A DNA stretch of 64,000 bases. It comes from MGML01 sp034416335. GTDB taxonomy: Bacteria > Chloroflexota > Dehalococcoidia > Dehalococcoidales > UBA2162. Numbering within the stretch: the first letter of the stretch is position 1; every line of letters starts with the position of its first letter. The notes beneath the pieces were generated by a model. It was not told where the DNA came from and made no database searches. It saw nothing but the letters and a program-made list of their open reading frames with translations. Positions 44,064 to 52,194 of this stretch are shown one piece after another. Made by a program: the position numbers and the translations under genes. The stretch is from the NCBI GenBank assembly GCA_034416335.1, contig DAOULV010000024.1, positions 122,756 through 186,755 on the forward strand. The letters are read 5' to 3'.

Positions 44064-44573
44064 TTACAGGAGTTGATATTGACTATTTGCTACTCCTGTT
44101 TTTTCTTTCCATAGTTCGTCATCCGTTTGAATACGACCATCACCCCGAATATGTAATATTTTTGCGCCTTCCCGGCGTAAGCTCTCTGCAACAAGCAAGT
44201 TTCGATGGCAAGAAGTAGGATCTTCTTCGGCACACATAATGCAAACTCTATATTTTTTTAATCCATTCAGTACCCGCCCTATACCGTTCTTAAAGGAGTC
44301 CTTCTTCCGAACTATTTCGTAATCTATTTTATTGGTTTGGTGATTATAACTATCAGTATCTTCCGGACGTCCGCCCAGCACATCACCCAAATAAATATAT
44401 TTGATGTGAACCGATGTCAAAACCCATTTTAAATTATTCCTATTTGCAAACTGAGCCCATTGGCTATTTGGGTTACTCCTTACATCTACGAGGACTTGGA
44501 TTCTTGCGTCAGTTAACAGCTTCAAGAACTGCTCTTGGGTATGATTACTATGCCCTATGGTATATATTTGCAT
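44064..44573 (-). CDS. DUF488-family protein, copy 1
   Basis: 169 aa paralogue of the next gene: IYTIGHSNHTQEQFLKLL, VDVRSNPNSQWAQFANR, and CAEEDPTSCHRNLLVAESL near the C-terminus. Two diverged copies plus the OB-like protein make a compact unit. ATG with AGAGGT before it. The 291-base spacer upstream (44574-44864) holds nothing recognisable. Confidence 0.88.
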   Translation of the reverse strand: MQIYTIGHSNHTQEQFLKLLTDARIQVLVDVRSNPNSQWAQFANRNNLKWVLTSVHIKYIYLGDVLGGRPEDTDSYNHQTNKIDYEIVRKKDSFKNGIGRVLNGLKKYRVCIMCAEEDPTSCHRNLLVAESLRREGAKILHIRGDGRIQTDDELWKEKTGVANSQYQLL

Positions 44574-44864
44574 TAAATTTAACCTCTTAGAGATTGAGGT
44601 ATACTAATAATTTTCATAACAATAAATTAGCATAACTAGTTATTCTTATCAATTATTGACTCAGTATTACTGATTCTGTGTGAATAATGAGTAACTAGTG
44701 CGTATTTGAAATCAACTCCTTCTTCTCAAACAGGAGTTCGAGAACTGTAACTAAGGCCCACCATACAGGACAGAAGGTAAAACTTTTATGAAGTTCTCCC
44801 CTCTACAACTTTGAATGCCAGTTTGTTTTATAATCACTCGGGCTAGTTCCCAAAGATGATTGGT

Positions 44865-45335
44865 TCATTTTTCAAGCTCGGTAAGGTCCTCAACTGATGC
44901 CATATCCGCCAACATCTTAGTGTATCTTCTAAGCATCTCTTGTAAAGATGTCAATTCTGATCTAAATTCAGCAGAGCCTTCCGGTGTGTCTAATTTACCC
45001 TCCAAAGAAAGCTTGTGCCATTTTGTGGTAAACGGTCTGATTACTTGATTCAGTACTACAATAGCGATCTTTGTAAATTCAGCGCAATGACGTCCATGTC
45101 TCTTTATCGTTTCCCGAGTTAACGGAAATAGTTGATGGATATTTTCCAAAGCTGATTTTTCATCTCCATGTGATTCTGGGAGTGTCTGTGTCGTAACCCT
45201 AGTAAGTAACTCTATATAAAGATCCCAAGCAGCTTCTTTGTCTTTATCCTGCGGCTTCCATTCTGCTTCTAAGAAAGGATTTTTCAATTTCAGTGAGGTC
45301 ATCCCCCATTTTTCCAGCCATATATTCCAATTCAT
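44865..45335 (-). CDS. Helical partner protein of the TIR-like gene
   Basis: 156 aa, almost entirely helical with heptad-like stretches (KTIAIVVLNQVIRPF-like segment, LQEMLRRYTKMLADM). No signal peptide or catalytic motif. It begins 12 bases after the TIR-like gene with SD AGGGAGAG, so the two are one unit. I know no named family; by position it could be a sensor, inhibitor or scaffold for the TIR protein. Confidence 0.7.
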   Translation of the reverse strand: MNWNIWLEKWGMTSLKLKNPFLEAEWKPQDKDKEAAWDLYIELLTRVTTQTLPESHGDEKSALENIHQLFPLTRETIKRHGRHCAEFTKIAIVVLNQVIRPFTTKWHKLSLEGKLDTPEGSAEFRSELTSLQEMLRRYTKMLADMASVEDLTELEK

Positions 45336-45347
45336 CGATAGCTCTCC

Positions 45348-45908
45348 CTATTGTTGATCCTGCCATTGTGTTTGATAGATTGACCGGTTCTCTGCAAATA
45401 ATGGGTATGTATTATGAGGGTTTATGGTTCTATCATTTCTTCTCTCGAACGCCTCGTGAATCCAGCGTTTTACCACCTGAGCATTTTCCGTCCAATCATA
45501 CATTACTGCGTAACCGCATTCTATGTTTTTCCATAGTCTTGGCGGAATGGTGCGTGGATTATATGTCCCATCAGGATTTTTTTGATAATTCGGAAGCAAT
45601 ATTCCAAGCAACCCAGAGCGTGGACTAGACCTTGTATGCCGAATACTAGCTGATATCTCCCAGTCAACGTGCTTCCTTCTCCAAGTTCCAGGCCCTACTA
45701 ACACTACTGTGACAGACGAGTTTCTCAGATACTTCTCCCTTATTAATCTACGCACTTCATCGGTATTTACGTTGATATCTATATCACCCTCTTGTACAGA
45801 TTCTGTAATAAAGACATGGTGCCTACTAGCAAAGCTATCCTCGAAGTACATTCTATAACTTTCATCGTTGTGGTGAAAGCTGATAAATGTTCTATGTATC
45901 TTTGGCAT
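45348..45908 (-). CDS. TIR-like protein (DUF1863/MTH538, ThsB type)
   Basis: 186 aa TIR-fold protein like ThsB of Thoeris anti-phage systems, which make a nucleotide signal from NAD+. Visible blocks: FISFHHNDESYRMYFE, DEVRRLIREKYLRNSSVTVV, LVGPGTWRRKHVDWEISASI, and PRSGLLGILLPNY. No ThsA (SIR2 or other effector) is adjacent; only the small helical protein follows. The start ATG has no clear SD. The 45909-45963 gap separates it from the Gabija-like pair, possibly in the same transcript. Confidence 0.85.
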   Translation of the reverse strand: MPKIHRTFISFHHNDESYRMYFEDSFASRHHVFITESVQEGDIDINVNTDEVRRLIREKYLRNSSVTVVLVGPGTWRRKHVDWEISASIRHTRSSPRSGLLGILLPNYQKNPDGTYNPRTIPPRLWKNIECGYAVMYDWTENAQVVKRWIHEAFERRNDRTINPHNTYPLFAENRSIYQTQWQDQQ

Positions 45909-45963
45909 AATAAATCACACACATTAAGATGTTTTGTATAACAACCTACTTATAGGTTAACGT

Positions 45964-47943
45964 CTACTCCGACATCCCAATTAATGAAAATCCCAAATCG
46001 CTTATAATCTCTTTATCCTTACTAGAAATCTGCTTGCGTACAGCCCAAGCTAGTAAATGCTTGGGTCTGGAACTAGCAACATATGCAAGCCTAGCTGCCT
46101 CAGAATCTGCCTCCGCAAGCCATTGTGTCCAATGCCCATCTGATGTTCCTTGCCTACTCGGAGCAGAAACTAGTAATATTGCATCAAGAGTCTCTCCCTT
46201 CAAACTGTGTATGGTTGTTATTCTCAATGGAGTAATTGGTTCTCCGTTGAAGAATGCAGGTAACGTTTCTAGTACATTACTTTCGCGAGTATAACGAGGG
46301 ATCTTAAAATTATTGCCATTCAAGTCGTGAAAGTCGGGGAGAGCTTCTGTGAAACTATTTTCTATAATTGGTAAATATTCCCTAAGGATACGTCCAAAGT
46401 CATTACGAACACATTGTGCCCAATTCGGCCATAATTGGCTTAGATCAGATATTGAGAATGTACCTGCACAGCAAGAATTCAACACCGCGGATAAGAATAT
46501 ACGCCACTGTAAATGCGAATCTACACATTCAGGACAATAATGACGTCGGGGGTTTGATGAATACGCTCCGAAATATTTGTCCGAAATAAAACGCCCAATG
46601 TATTTCAGTGCGTCATCTAATGCTTGACGTTCATGGGAATTCCAAAGATATATTGACGCTGCAAGCGTCTTCTGGGGCCCACTAACTCTACTGTTATTTG
46701 ATGGTCTCATACGCGAAACGTTGTTCCAGTTCCTTGTGGCTACCGCACTTTTAGTTTCATCACAAGATAGTGTTTTTAAATAATTACTGAACCATAAAGG
46801 TAGCTGTTGCATTTGATCTTCTGTATATAGCACGCAGATGCATGTTTTGCTGAACCTCTGAGTCCGCCTCGATTCCTCTGGACTATCTTTTCCCACTATC
46901 TTTCGGCAGACATCAATAATAGGCTGACAACTCCTAAAATTGTAGCTCAACGATAAGGGTTTAAATTTGTGCATTTTGGTATAGGATTCTATCTGCTGGG
47001 GATCAACACGTTTGAAATCATATATAGCTTGGTTCAGATCACCTACGAAATGCAATACTGTTCCCTGTTCTCTCAACTTGTCTAAGATTTGAAGTTGTAT
47101 CCACGAGAGATCTTGACATTCATCTACAATGATGAAAGGGAATCTCATGGATATTAAACTACATAGAGTAGTATCTTCGGATAACATGCCAAAACAAAGG
47201 TATTCAACGTCCTGATAGGTAGCAAACCCACCTTTCCAGAAGGATTGTTTCGTATTCTCAAGATTCTCGATTTGCCAATCTTCAAGATGTTCAGCATTCC
47301 ATATATCATCCATGCCTTGATTAGCGGACGAAAACACAATGTTTTCCCCTTCCGGATGAACATCAAAATAATACTGGTTTGCTAATGGCTTCCCCCTTTG
47401 AGCCAATACGTACTTTGTTTGATATGAATAAAGGAAATCGACCGATGAAGAATTGTCTACTATACGAATTGAACGATCACCATCTCTGCCACCATAGCCC
47501 GTTTTTTGATATGCAAATGGGTGAGCGATATATCCATGAAGCCAGCTGTCAATCGTACCTATAAAATGAGGATATCCCGTTTTTTCAACACCTGTGAACT
47601 GGCTTACTCTCTGGCTGATGACATCAGCAGCATTGTTGGTAAATGTAAGAACAGCCAATCCACCAGGCTGACCATGCCATTCCCGAATAGTATAGGCTGC
47701 TTTCAATCCAACAACTTCAGTTTTTCCGCTACCCGGACAAGCTCTAAGAAAAATATTCTCACTGTCTGGTGAAAAGACATATTCAATTTGCTCTCGCGAC
47801 TTTTCAAGAATGCGGCAATCTTCATACTCATTACAGAGCGGATTAGTTCTCCCCCAGTTTTTGTGACATGTTTTTATCGGTATAGATTCTGGCTTATTGC
47901 ATATCTTGTTCGCCAGCATCTCCTGTTTCTCTAGCTGGTTCAT
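45964..47943 (-). CDS. UvrD-like helicase, GajB-like (Gabija)
   Basis: 659 aa superfamily 1 helicase. Walker A ACPGSGKT (~68-75), motif II IIVDECQDLSW, motif III LHFVGDLNQAIYDFK, motif IV region LSYNFRS, and motif V TTIHSLKGETLDAILLV. Cysteine pairs in the N-terminus (C-x6-C) and middle (YCPECVD) may bind zinc. The start ATG 47943 is seven bases after GGAGGG, inside the end of the OLD-family gene (50-base overlap), so the two are coupled. Longer than the textbook GajB (~500 aa). In Gabija it acts with the GajA nuclease against phage. Confidence 0.82.
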   Translation of the reverse strand: MNQLEKQEMLANKICNKPESIPIKTCHKNWGRTNPLCNEYEDCRILEKSREQIEYVFSPDSENIFLRACPGSGKTEVVGLKAAYTIREWHGQPGGLAVLTFTNNAADVISQRVSQFTGVEKTGYPHFIGTIDSWLHGYIAHPFAYQKTGYGGRDGDRSIRIVDNSSSVDFLYSYQTKYVLAQRGKPLANQYYFDVHPEGENIVFSSANQGMDDIWNAEHLEDWQIENLENTKQSFWKGGFATYQDVEYLCFGMLSEDTTLCSLISMRFPFIIVDECQDLSWIQLQILDKLREQGTVLHFVGDLNQAIYDFKRVDPQQIESYTKMHKFKPLSLSYNFRSCQPIIDVCRKIVGKDSPEESRRTQRFSKTCICVLYTEDQMQQLPLWFSNYLKTLSCDETKSAVATRNWNNVSRMRPSNNSRVSGPQKTLAASIYLWNSHERQALDDALKYIGRFISDKYFGAYSSNPRRHYCPECVDSHLQWRIFLSAVLNSCCAGTFSISDLSQLWPNWAQCVRNDFGRILREYLPIIENSFTEALPDFHDLNGNNFKIPRYTRESNVLETLPAFFNGEPITPLRITTIHSLKGETLDAILLVSAPSRQGTSDGHWTQWLAEADSEAARLAYVASSRPKHLLAWAVRKQISSKDKEIISDLGFSLIGMSE

Positions 47944-49804
47944 CCATCGACCCTCCACAAGCCCAAAGTACAGCTTTACTGATATATTCTGGGACTTTTA
48001 ATATATTTTGCCCGGAGGAGATTCTACTAGCGACAGCTTGGGCGAACTCACCCTTTTCGATATGATCTAAAAGAAACTTTGCAGCTTCTGCCTTCTGGTC
48101 TTCAGTAGCAGTGCTCCAATCAACCTCTTCGTATTCTTCATACTTACTCTTGATTGAGCCTTCGGTCATAACAAGTGACTTTGCTACAGGAAGGAGAACA
48201 TTTAGATTATCTGCTTCCATAGCTAGGTCATATTCAAAAGTTTTCAAGTCGTTCGGGTAAAGTCTAGCCCATTCTGATTTATTTATGATATCCACCAATT
48301 CAAGTGCCGGATTCACTCCTTGAGCAGGTTTGGATGGGGTAGGTTTTGATTCTTTTGGAGGATCATTGTCAGTTATTCCCGCACATCTTATTGGAATATT
48401 TTGAGCGTCATCAGAACCAATATTCGTAAATAACTGCATAAAATGCTTGAAATAGATACCATTCATATTTATTACAGAAATTCCGCCTTCTTCAAGAGAT
48501 TTTGGGAGCTTTTCGGCACTGTCTCCAGGCAAAGAACTATTGAACTCTATTAACACCTTACGTGCCAATTGTGGCATGAGCATGGCTTCAGCGATTCCCT
48601 CAACAAAAATAATTCCTCTAGCAAATAAGAGGGTTGATTTGGTAACATCAAGCCATCGATTTATAAAAGCACTACTATCTTCCGATAGACCGCATAGGCT
48701 GAGTGGAATCGCCACCGGCTCTTGGCCTAATGTTGATAAGTGTGTGACGGAATTCAGGGAGATTGATGATGCCAATACGGGGGAATGAGTGGTTACAATA
48801 ATCTGGACATCTTTTTCTTCAGCAATCTTCTCCAGATATTTTAATAACATTATTTGTAGCTGTGGATGTAAATGAGCTTCTGGTTCCTCAATTAGAAGTA
48901 TTTTCAGATACTCGGGCTCCTCGGTGGTTACAGCCACATCCGCTAATTCTGCCAAGACAGTAGCCAAGTAAAGTAGATTATTGTACCCAAGGCTATTTTC
49001 TTCAAGAGAACGAAAATCCTCTCGCGAAATTGCTGAATTTGCTTGCGGGAAGAATAGAAGCCTAAGATTCTCAACAATACGATTAAAATTTATCTCTGAA
49101 AATCGAATATTTGTATCTTGGCCAAAGACTGTTCCCAGAGCCTCTCGCAGACGTCCGCGAATAAGCTCATTCGCCCTGTCAATTGATTCACCGGGATCTG
49201 TAGCAAGCTTTTCATTAAAATCTCGGACTTCTTTCTCTAAAGGATGGAGTTCATCTTTTCGTTTAGCCTCATTGAGTGTCTTGCTGTTTAAATTTCTTAG
49301 TAACCTAGCTAAACGAGAACCTCTACCTTCTTGTAGTTTAGATAAAGCGTCGCGTAGTGGTGGAAGGTATATACAATTTATAGTATCAAATAGTTCACGC
49401 TCAAACATGCTTGATCGCGAGGCACCACCCCAGAGTGTCCGCTTATATCTTCCATAACGATTTTGCTTGTTATCAACTAGAAGTGTTAAACATGCTTGAC
49501 CATTTGGATCTGTCCATGGTAAGAATGCGACTTTTTGTTCTTGTGACATACCATTGAATATACCATGTATGCGAAACGACCTTGCCTGTTCCTTTGGCTT
49601 ATCAAATGGTTTATTAAAATCTGTGTCTAATACAGTGCTTCTTCCAAATTCATCTTCTAGTAATAATAACCGAATGGCATCAATGATGGCGCTTTTACCT
49701 GAACTGTTTTCCCCAACTATTACGTTTAGTGCATTGGAAAAAACAATAGTGAAAGGGCGACGGAAGTTCTTATAACCTTCTATCTCAAGTTGTCTTACGT
49801 ACAT
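47894..49804 (-). CDS. OLD-family ATPase/TOPRIM nuclease, GajA-like (Gabija)
   Basis: 636 aa. The N-terminal ABC-type ATPase has Walker A GENSSGKS (31-38) and Walker B LLIEEPEAHLHPQLQ followed by TTHSPVLASS. The C-terminal TOPRIM nuclease has the Glu motif IIFVEGIAEAML and the Asp pair in GITDNDPP, then a unique tail. With the overlapping UvrD gene this is the Gabija arrangement (gajA then gajB). Other OLD-containing systems pair with different partners, so the name is by organisation. SD AAAGGAGGG before ATG. Confidence 0.87.
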   Translation of the reverse strand: MYVRQLEIEGYKNFRRPFTIVFSNALNVIVGENSSGKSAIIDAIRLLLLEDEFGRSTVLDTDFNKPFDKPKEQARSFRIHGIFNGMSQEQKVAFLPWTDPNGQACLTLLVDNKQNRYGRYKRTLWGGASRSSMFERELFDTINCIYLPPLRDALSKLQEGRGSRLARLLRNLNSKTLNEAKRKDELHPLEKEVRDFNEKLATDPGESIDRANELIRGRLREALGTVFGQDTNIRFSEINFNRIVENLRLLFFPQANSAISREDFRSLEENSLGYNNLLYLATVLAELADVAVTTEEPEYLKILLIEEPEAHLHPQLQIMLLKYLEKIAEEKDVQIIVTTHSPVLASSISLNSVTHLSTLGQEPVAIPLSLCGLSEDSSAFINRWLDVTKSTLLFARGIIFVEGIAEAMLMPQLARKVLIEFNSSLPGDSAEKLPKSLEEGGISVINMNGIYFKHFMQLFTNIGSDDAQNIPIRCAGITDNDPPKESKPTPSKPAQGVNPALELVDIINKSEWARLYPNDLKTFEYDLAMEADNLNVLLPVAKSLVMTEGSIKSKYEEYEEVDWSTATEDQKAEAAKFLLDHIEKGEFAQAVASRISSGQNILKVPEYISKAVLWACGGSMDEPARETGDAGEQDMQ

Positions 49805-50025
49805 AATTTTACCCTCCTTTCACAAATGACTGGTGGGTAAAGGTATCTTCATTACTTTAATCTATCATTAATAAATAGGGTAGCACTCTATAATTTTGAA
49901 ATCAATATGACTATTCGTTCATATAAGCAGAAAGTGTAAACAATCTAAAGTGCTGTTGGGACCTGCATTATTAAACAAAGTGACGTTTTGCTGAATCTCA
50001 AGAATATATTCGTTCAAGTCCATTA

Positions 50026-50110
50026 GTTGGGGCCATGGTTGACAGCTCCCAAACTCCTATTTGAGAAAAAAGGACTGATTCTAGCATTACAACAACTGAT
50101 AGTATCAAGC
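50026..50110 (+). repeat. Degenerate 3' part of the dispersed repeat, copy 4
   Basis: Aligns with the second half of copies 1 and 2 (TTGGtaGCC...AAaGAaCT.ATT..aGCA...CAaCAaCT.ATA), many differences. The first half with the T-loop-like core is not recognisable. Confidence 0.5.
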
Positions 50111-50335
50111 TGAAACCAGTTGCGGAGATAAAGATAACTCCTTCGTTTGAGTACAGTGGATGTATTTTCGCTTGACATTTACAAGTGGGTAATCCTGGAT
50201 TCAAAGAGTTCTACATTAATGCTGATATTATTAAGAAATTGACTTATAATTAACCTTAGTGCAATATGTAGAATATGAATGCAGACGAAAGATCTAAAAG
50301 GCGTGAAGGAGGTTTAAGAATACATACTAGCTAGT

Positions 50336-50482
50336 ATGATTGCAGATGCATACCGAGAAGGGAAAGTCTTTCCTAAAGATGAAGAGGTTCCCTTTGTGAG
50401 TGAAGATGAGATAATAAAGAGCTGGGAACCGGATGGCGAAGGGATCTTTATATACAGAGACTGTTCCCGTCGAGGTTTTTAG
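50336..50482 (+). pseudogene. 48-codon frame, possibly gene remnant
   Basis: An acidic frame with good amino-acid variety (KDEEVPFVSEDEIIKSWEPD) runs from ATG 50336 to TAG. The nearest AGGAGG (50308) is too far for that ATG and in front of an in-frame stop. It may be a truncated gene left by recombination, or chance. Not recognised. Confidence 0.3.
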
Positions 50483-50510
50483 AAAAAGGAAACGTAAGAA
50501 AAGCAAATAG

Positions 50511-50720
50511 CTACCCGAACAATGAACAGCCCTGCCGTTTAAATCTCACGATCAAATTGTTCAGCTCTTCTTCGGTGAGTTCAAAATACTTGCCCATACA
50601 CGCCAAGCACATCATTCTTTTTATCTGAAAATGGATCAATTTTTTATTAAGTCCAATTTCATCTTTAGAAAGATTCACTTTATTACAGTATGAACAATCA
50701 ATTTGTTTTCCACGACTCAT
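50511..50720 (-). CDS. Small zinc-binding protein at the end of the BREX operon
   Basis: 69 aa with two cysteine pairs, CSYC and CLAC, spaced as in a zinc ribbon, and a short C-terminal helical region ending RFKRQGCSLFG. Similar small proteins occur in Firmicutes without a known role. Its ATG overlaps the brxL stop (TAATG), so it is translated with the BREX genes. Confidence 0.75.
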   Translation of the reverse strand: MSRGKQIDCSYCNKVNLSKDEIGLNKKLIHFQIKRMMCLACMGKYFELTEEELNNLIVRFKRQGCSLFG

Positions 50721-52174
50721 TATTTAATTTCTCGTAACGTGTAGGCAGCTACGTTCTTTCCTCCGTATTCTTCTGGGTCCATCTTCTGCAGCTGCTGCCG
50801 GATTACTGTACGCATCTGCACAGCAGGGCGCAGACAGTATCGCTTGAACTCCCCATGTTCAATTCGATCCGGCTGTGTGACATGCGGGAATAGCAGTTTA
50901 AGGTAAGCTGTACATAACCGTAAGACCGCTTCTGTATCGCGTGTATCTGCCCCTGAAGGATAATCCACTAGTCTTTCGACGACGTGTCTGTAGATCAGTG
51001 TTTCTGCAGGCTGCCGAAGTAGGTGCATGATTTCGGAAAAATACTCCGTATTCAACGCCCAACTATTAATTTTAAGATTCTCACTCATGCGGGGAATATC
51101 GCGCCCCCGAATAAAACCATGGAATCTATCCAGCAACGCTGATTCATGAAACACATCCGGTAACCTTTGGAACATATCTTTAGTTTCATCCATCTCTGTT
51201 TGTGGGATATTCCCGAGTATGATGATCCCAGCCCCTCCAATGATACGGTTTTTACCAACCGTGACCTCTCCACTTTCCATGTAAGCTTTCAGCCCACCCT
51301 GCATCTCGCTTGGATCGTGGAAGTTGATCGATTGGATTTCATCTAAAGCCACAAAGTCGTTCGACGCGATCAATCCAGGGCTCTTCCCATTGATGTCTCC
51401 GAACATTTTTGCACGTGTTAATGTTCCACCGCTAACCAGCCAACCGTATTTCCCCACTTGCCCAAACAGGTAGGACTTACCCGTTCCCTTGGGTGCCAAC
51501 TCAACGAGATTCAGTCGCGGTTCAAGGAACGGCAGCAGGCGTGTCAGCGCCGTGTGTTTCTGTACCCAATCTTCGTATCCCTCCGGGTTATAGTCAATCG
51601 CTCCCAACACAACATCGATCCACTCCTCGACAGAAAACTGACTTCGAGCCTCTCTATAGGCATCTAGATCAATCGTATACGGACAGAAATTTTTATACTC
51701 CAGAAGCGTGAAACACCCTCGCGGATTTTCGTCGTCTGGACTGCGGTACCCCAGTTGTATAAGTCCCCAGCCCCCAGCTGTTTTTACAACATCTTCTTTA
51801 ATTCTGTCCCAGAGATAATCTTCGATTAACGTTTCAGCATGCCCCAATCCCAATTCTGGAATAGCGAAAGTATACTCGTTGGATCGCACACTAAATTGGA
51901 TTTCAATTTTTGCTAGAAACTTCTTTGTACGGCCCTCACTTCGCGCAGCATCCTTCAATTCGAGTAAATTTTCTCGCCGTGGGATGATTTCGTAAATGTA
52001 TTTCCGCAAATTCTCAGCATCGTGTATTCTTCCGTCTGATTCAGCCTTACGCTTCAGAATCCAGTCCCGTAAAAATGACGGAATCGACGCAGCTTTGAAC
52101 ATGGCTACGATGTTTGTATCTTTAAAAACCGTCGTATCAGAAAAGGCTGTCCGTAATTTCACAGTATCAACCAT
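50720..52174 (-). CDS. brxL: BREX protein BrxL, short form
   Basis: 484 aa AAA+ ATPase. Walker A LAPKGTGKSYLFG (~226-237), Walker B FVALDEIQSI, sensor region IIILGNIPQTE and arginine-rich LLDRFHGFIRGRDIPR. It matches the ~470-residue BrxL type; the longer ~680-residue type of BREX-1 carries a Lon-like C-terminal domain that is absent here. BrxL forms DNA-binding rings needed for phage restriction. Fourth of the core BREX-4 genes, 20 bases after pglZ, SD TGAGG. Confidence 0.9.
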   Translation of the reverse strand: MVDTVKLRTAFSDTTVFKDTNIVAMFKAASIPSFLRDWILKRKAESDGRIHDAENLRKYIYEIIPRRENLLELKDAARSEGRTKKFLAKIEIQFSVRSNEYTFAIPELGLGHAETLIEDYLWDRIKEDVVKTAGGWGLIQLGYRSPDDENPRGCFTLLEYKNFCPYTIDLDAYREARSQFSVEEWIDVVLGAIDYNPEGYEDWVQKHTALTRLLPFLEPRLNLVELAPKGTGKSYLFGQVGKYGWLVSGGTLTRAKMFGDINGKSPGLIASNDFVALDEIQSINFHDPSEMQGGLKAYMESGEVTVGKNRIIGGAGIIILGNIPQTEMDETKDMFQRLPDVFHESALLDRFHGFIRGRDIPRMSENLKINSWALNTEYFSEIMHLLRQPAETLIYRHVVERLVDYPSGADTRDTEAVLRLCTAYLKLLFPHVTQPDRIEHGEFKRYCLRPAVQMRTVIRQQLQKMDPEEYGGKNVAAYTLREIK

Positions 52175-52194
52175 GTTTTAATACCTCATTGATT

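Larger units (their letters stand above)
49805..50510. other. 700-base spacer between Gabija-like and BREX units
   Basis: Contains a decayed copy of the dispersed repeat and a 48-codon frame, listed separately. The rest is AT-rich without recognisable content; it must hold the promoter of the minus-strand OLD gene. Confidence 0.6.
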
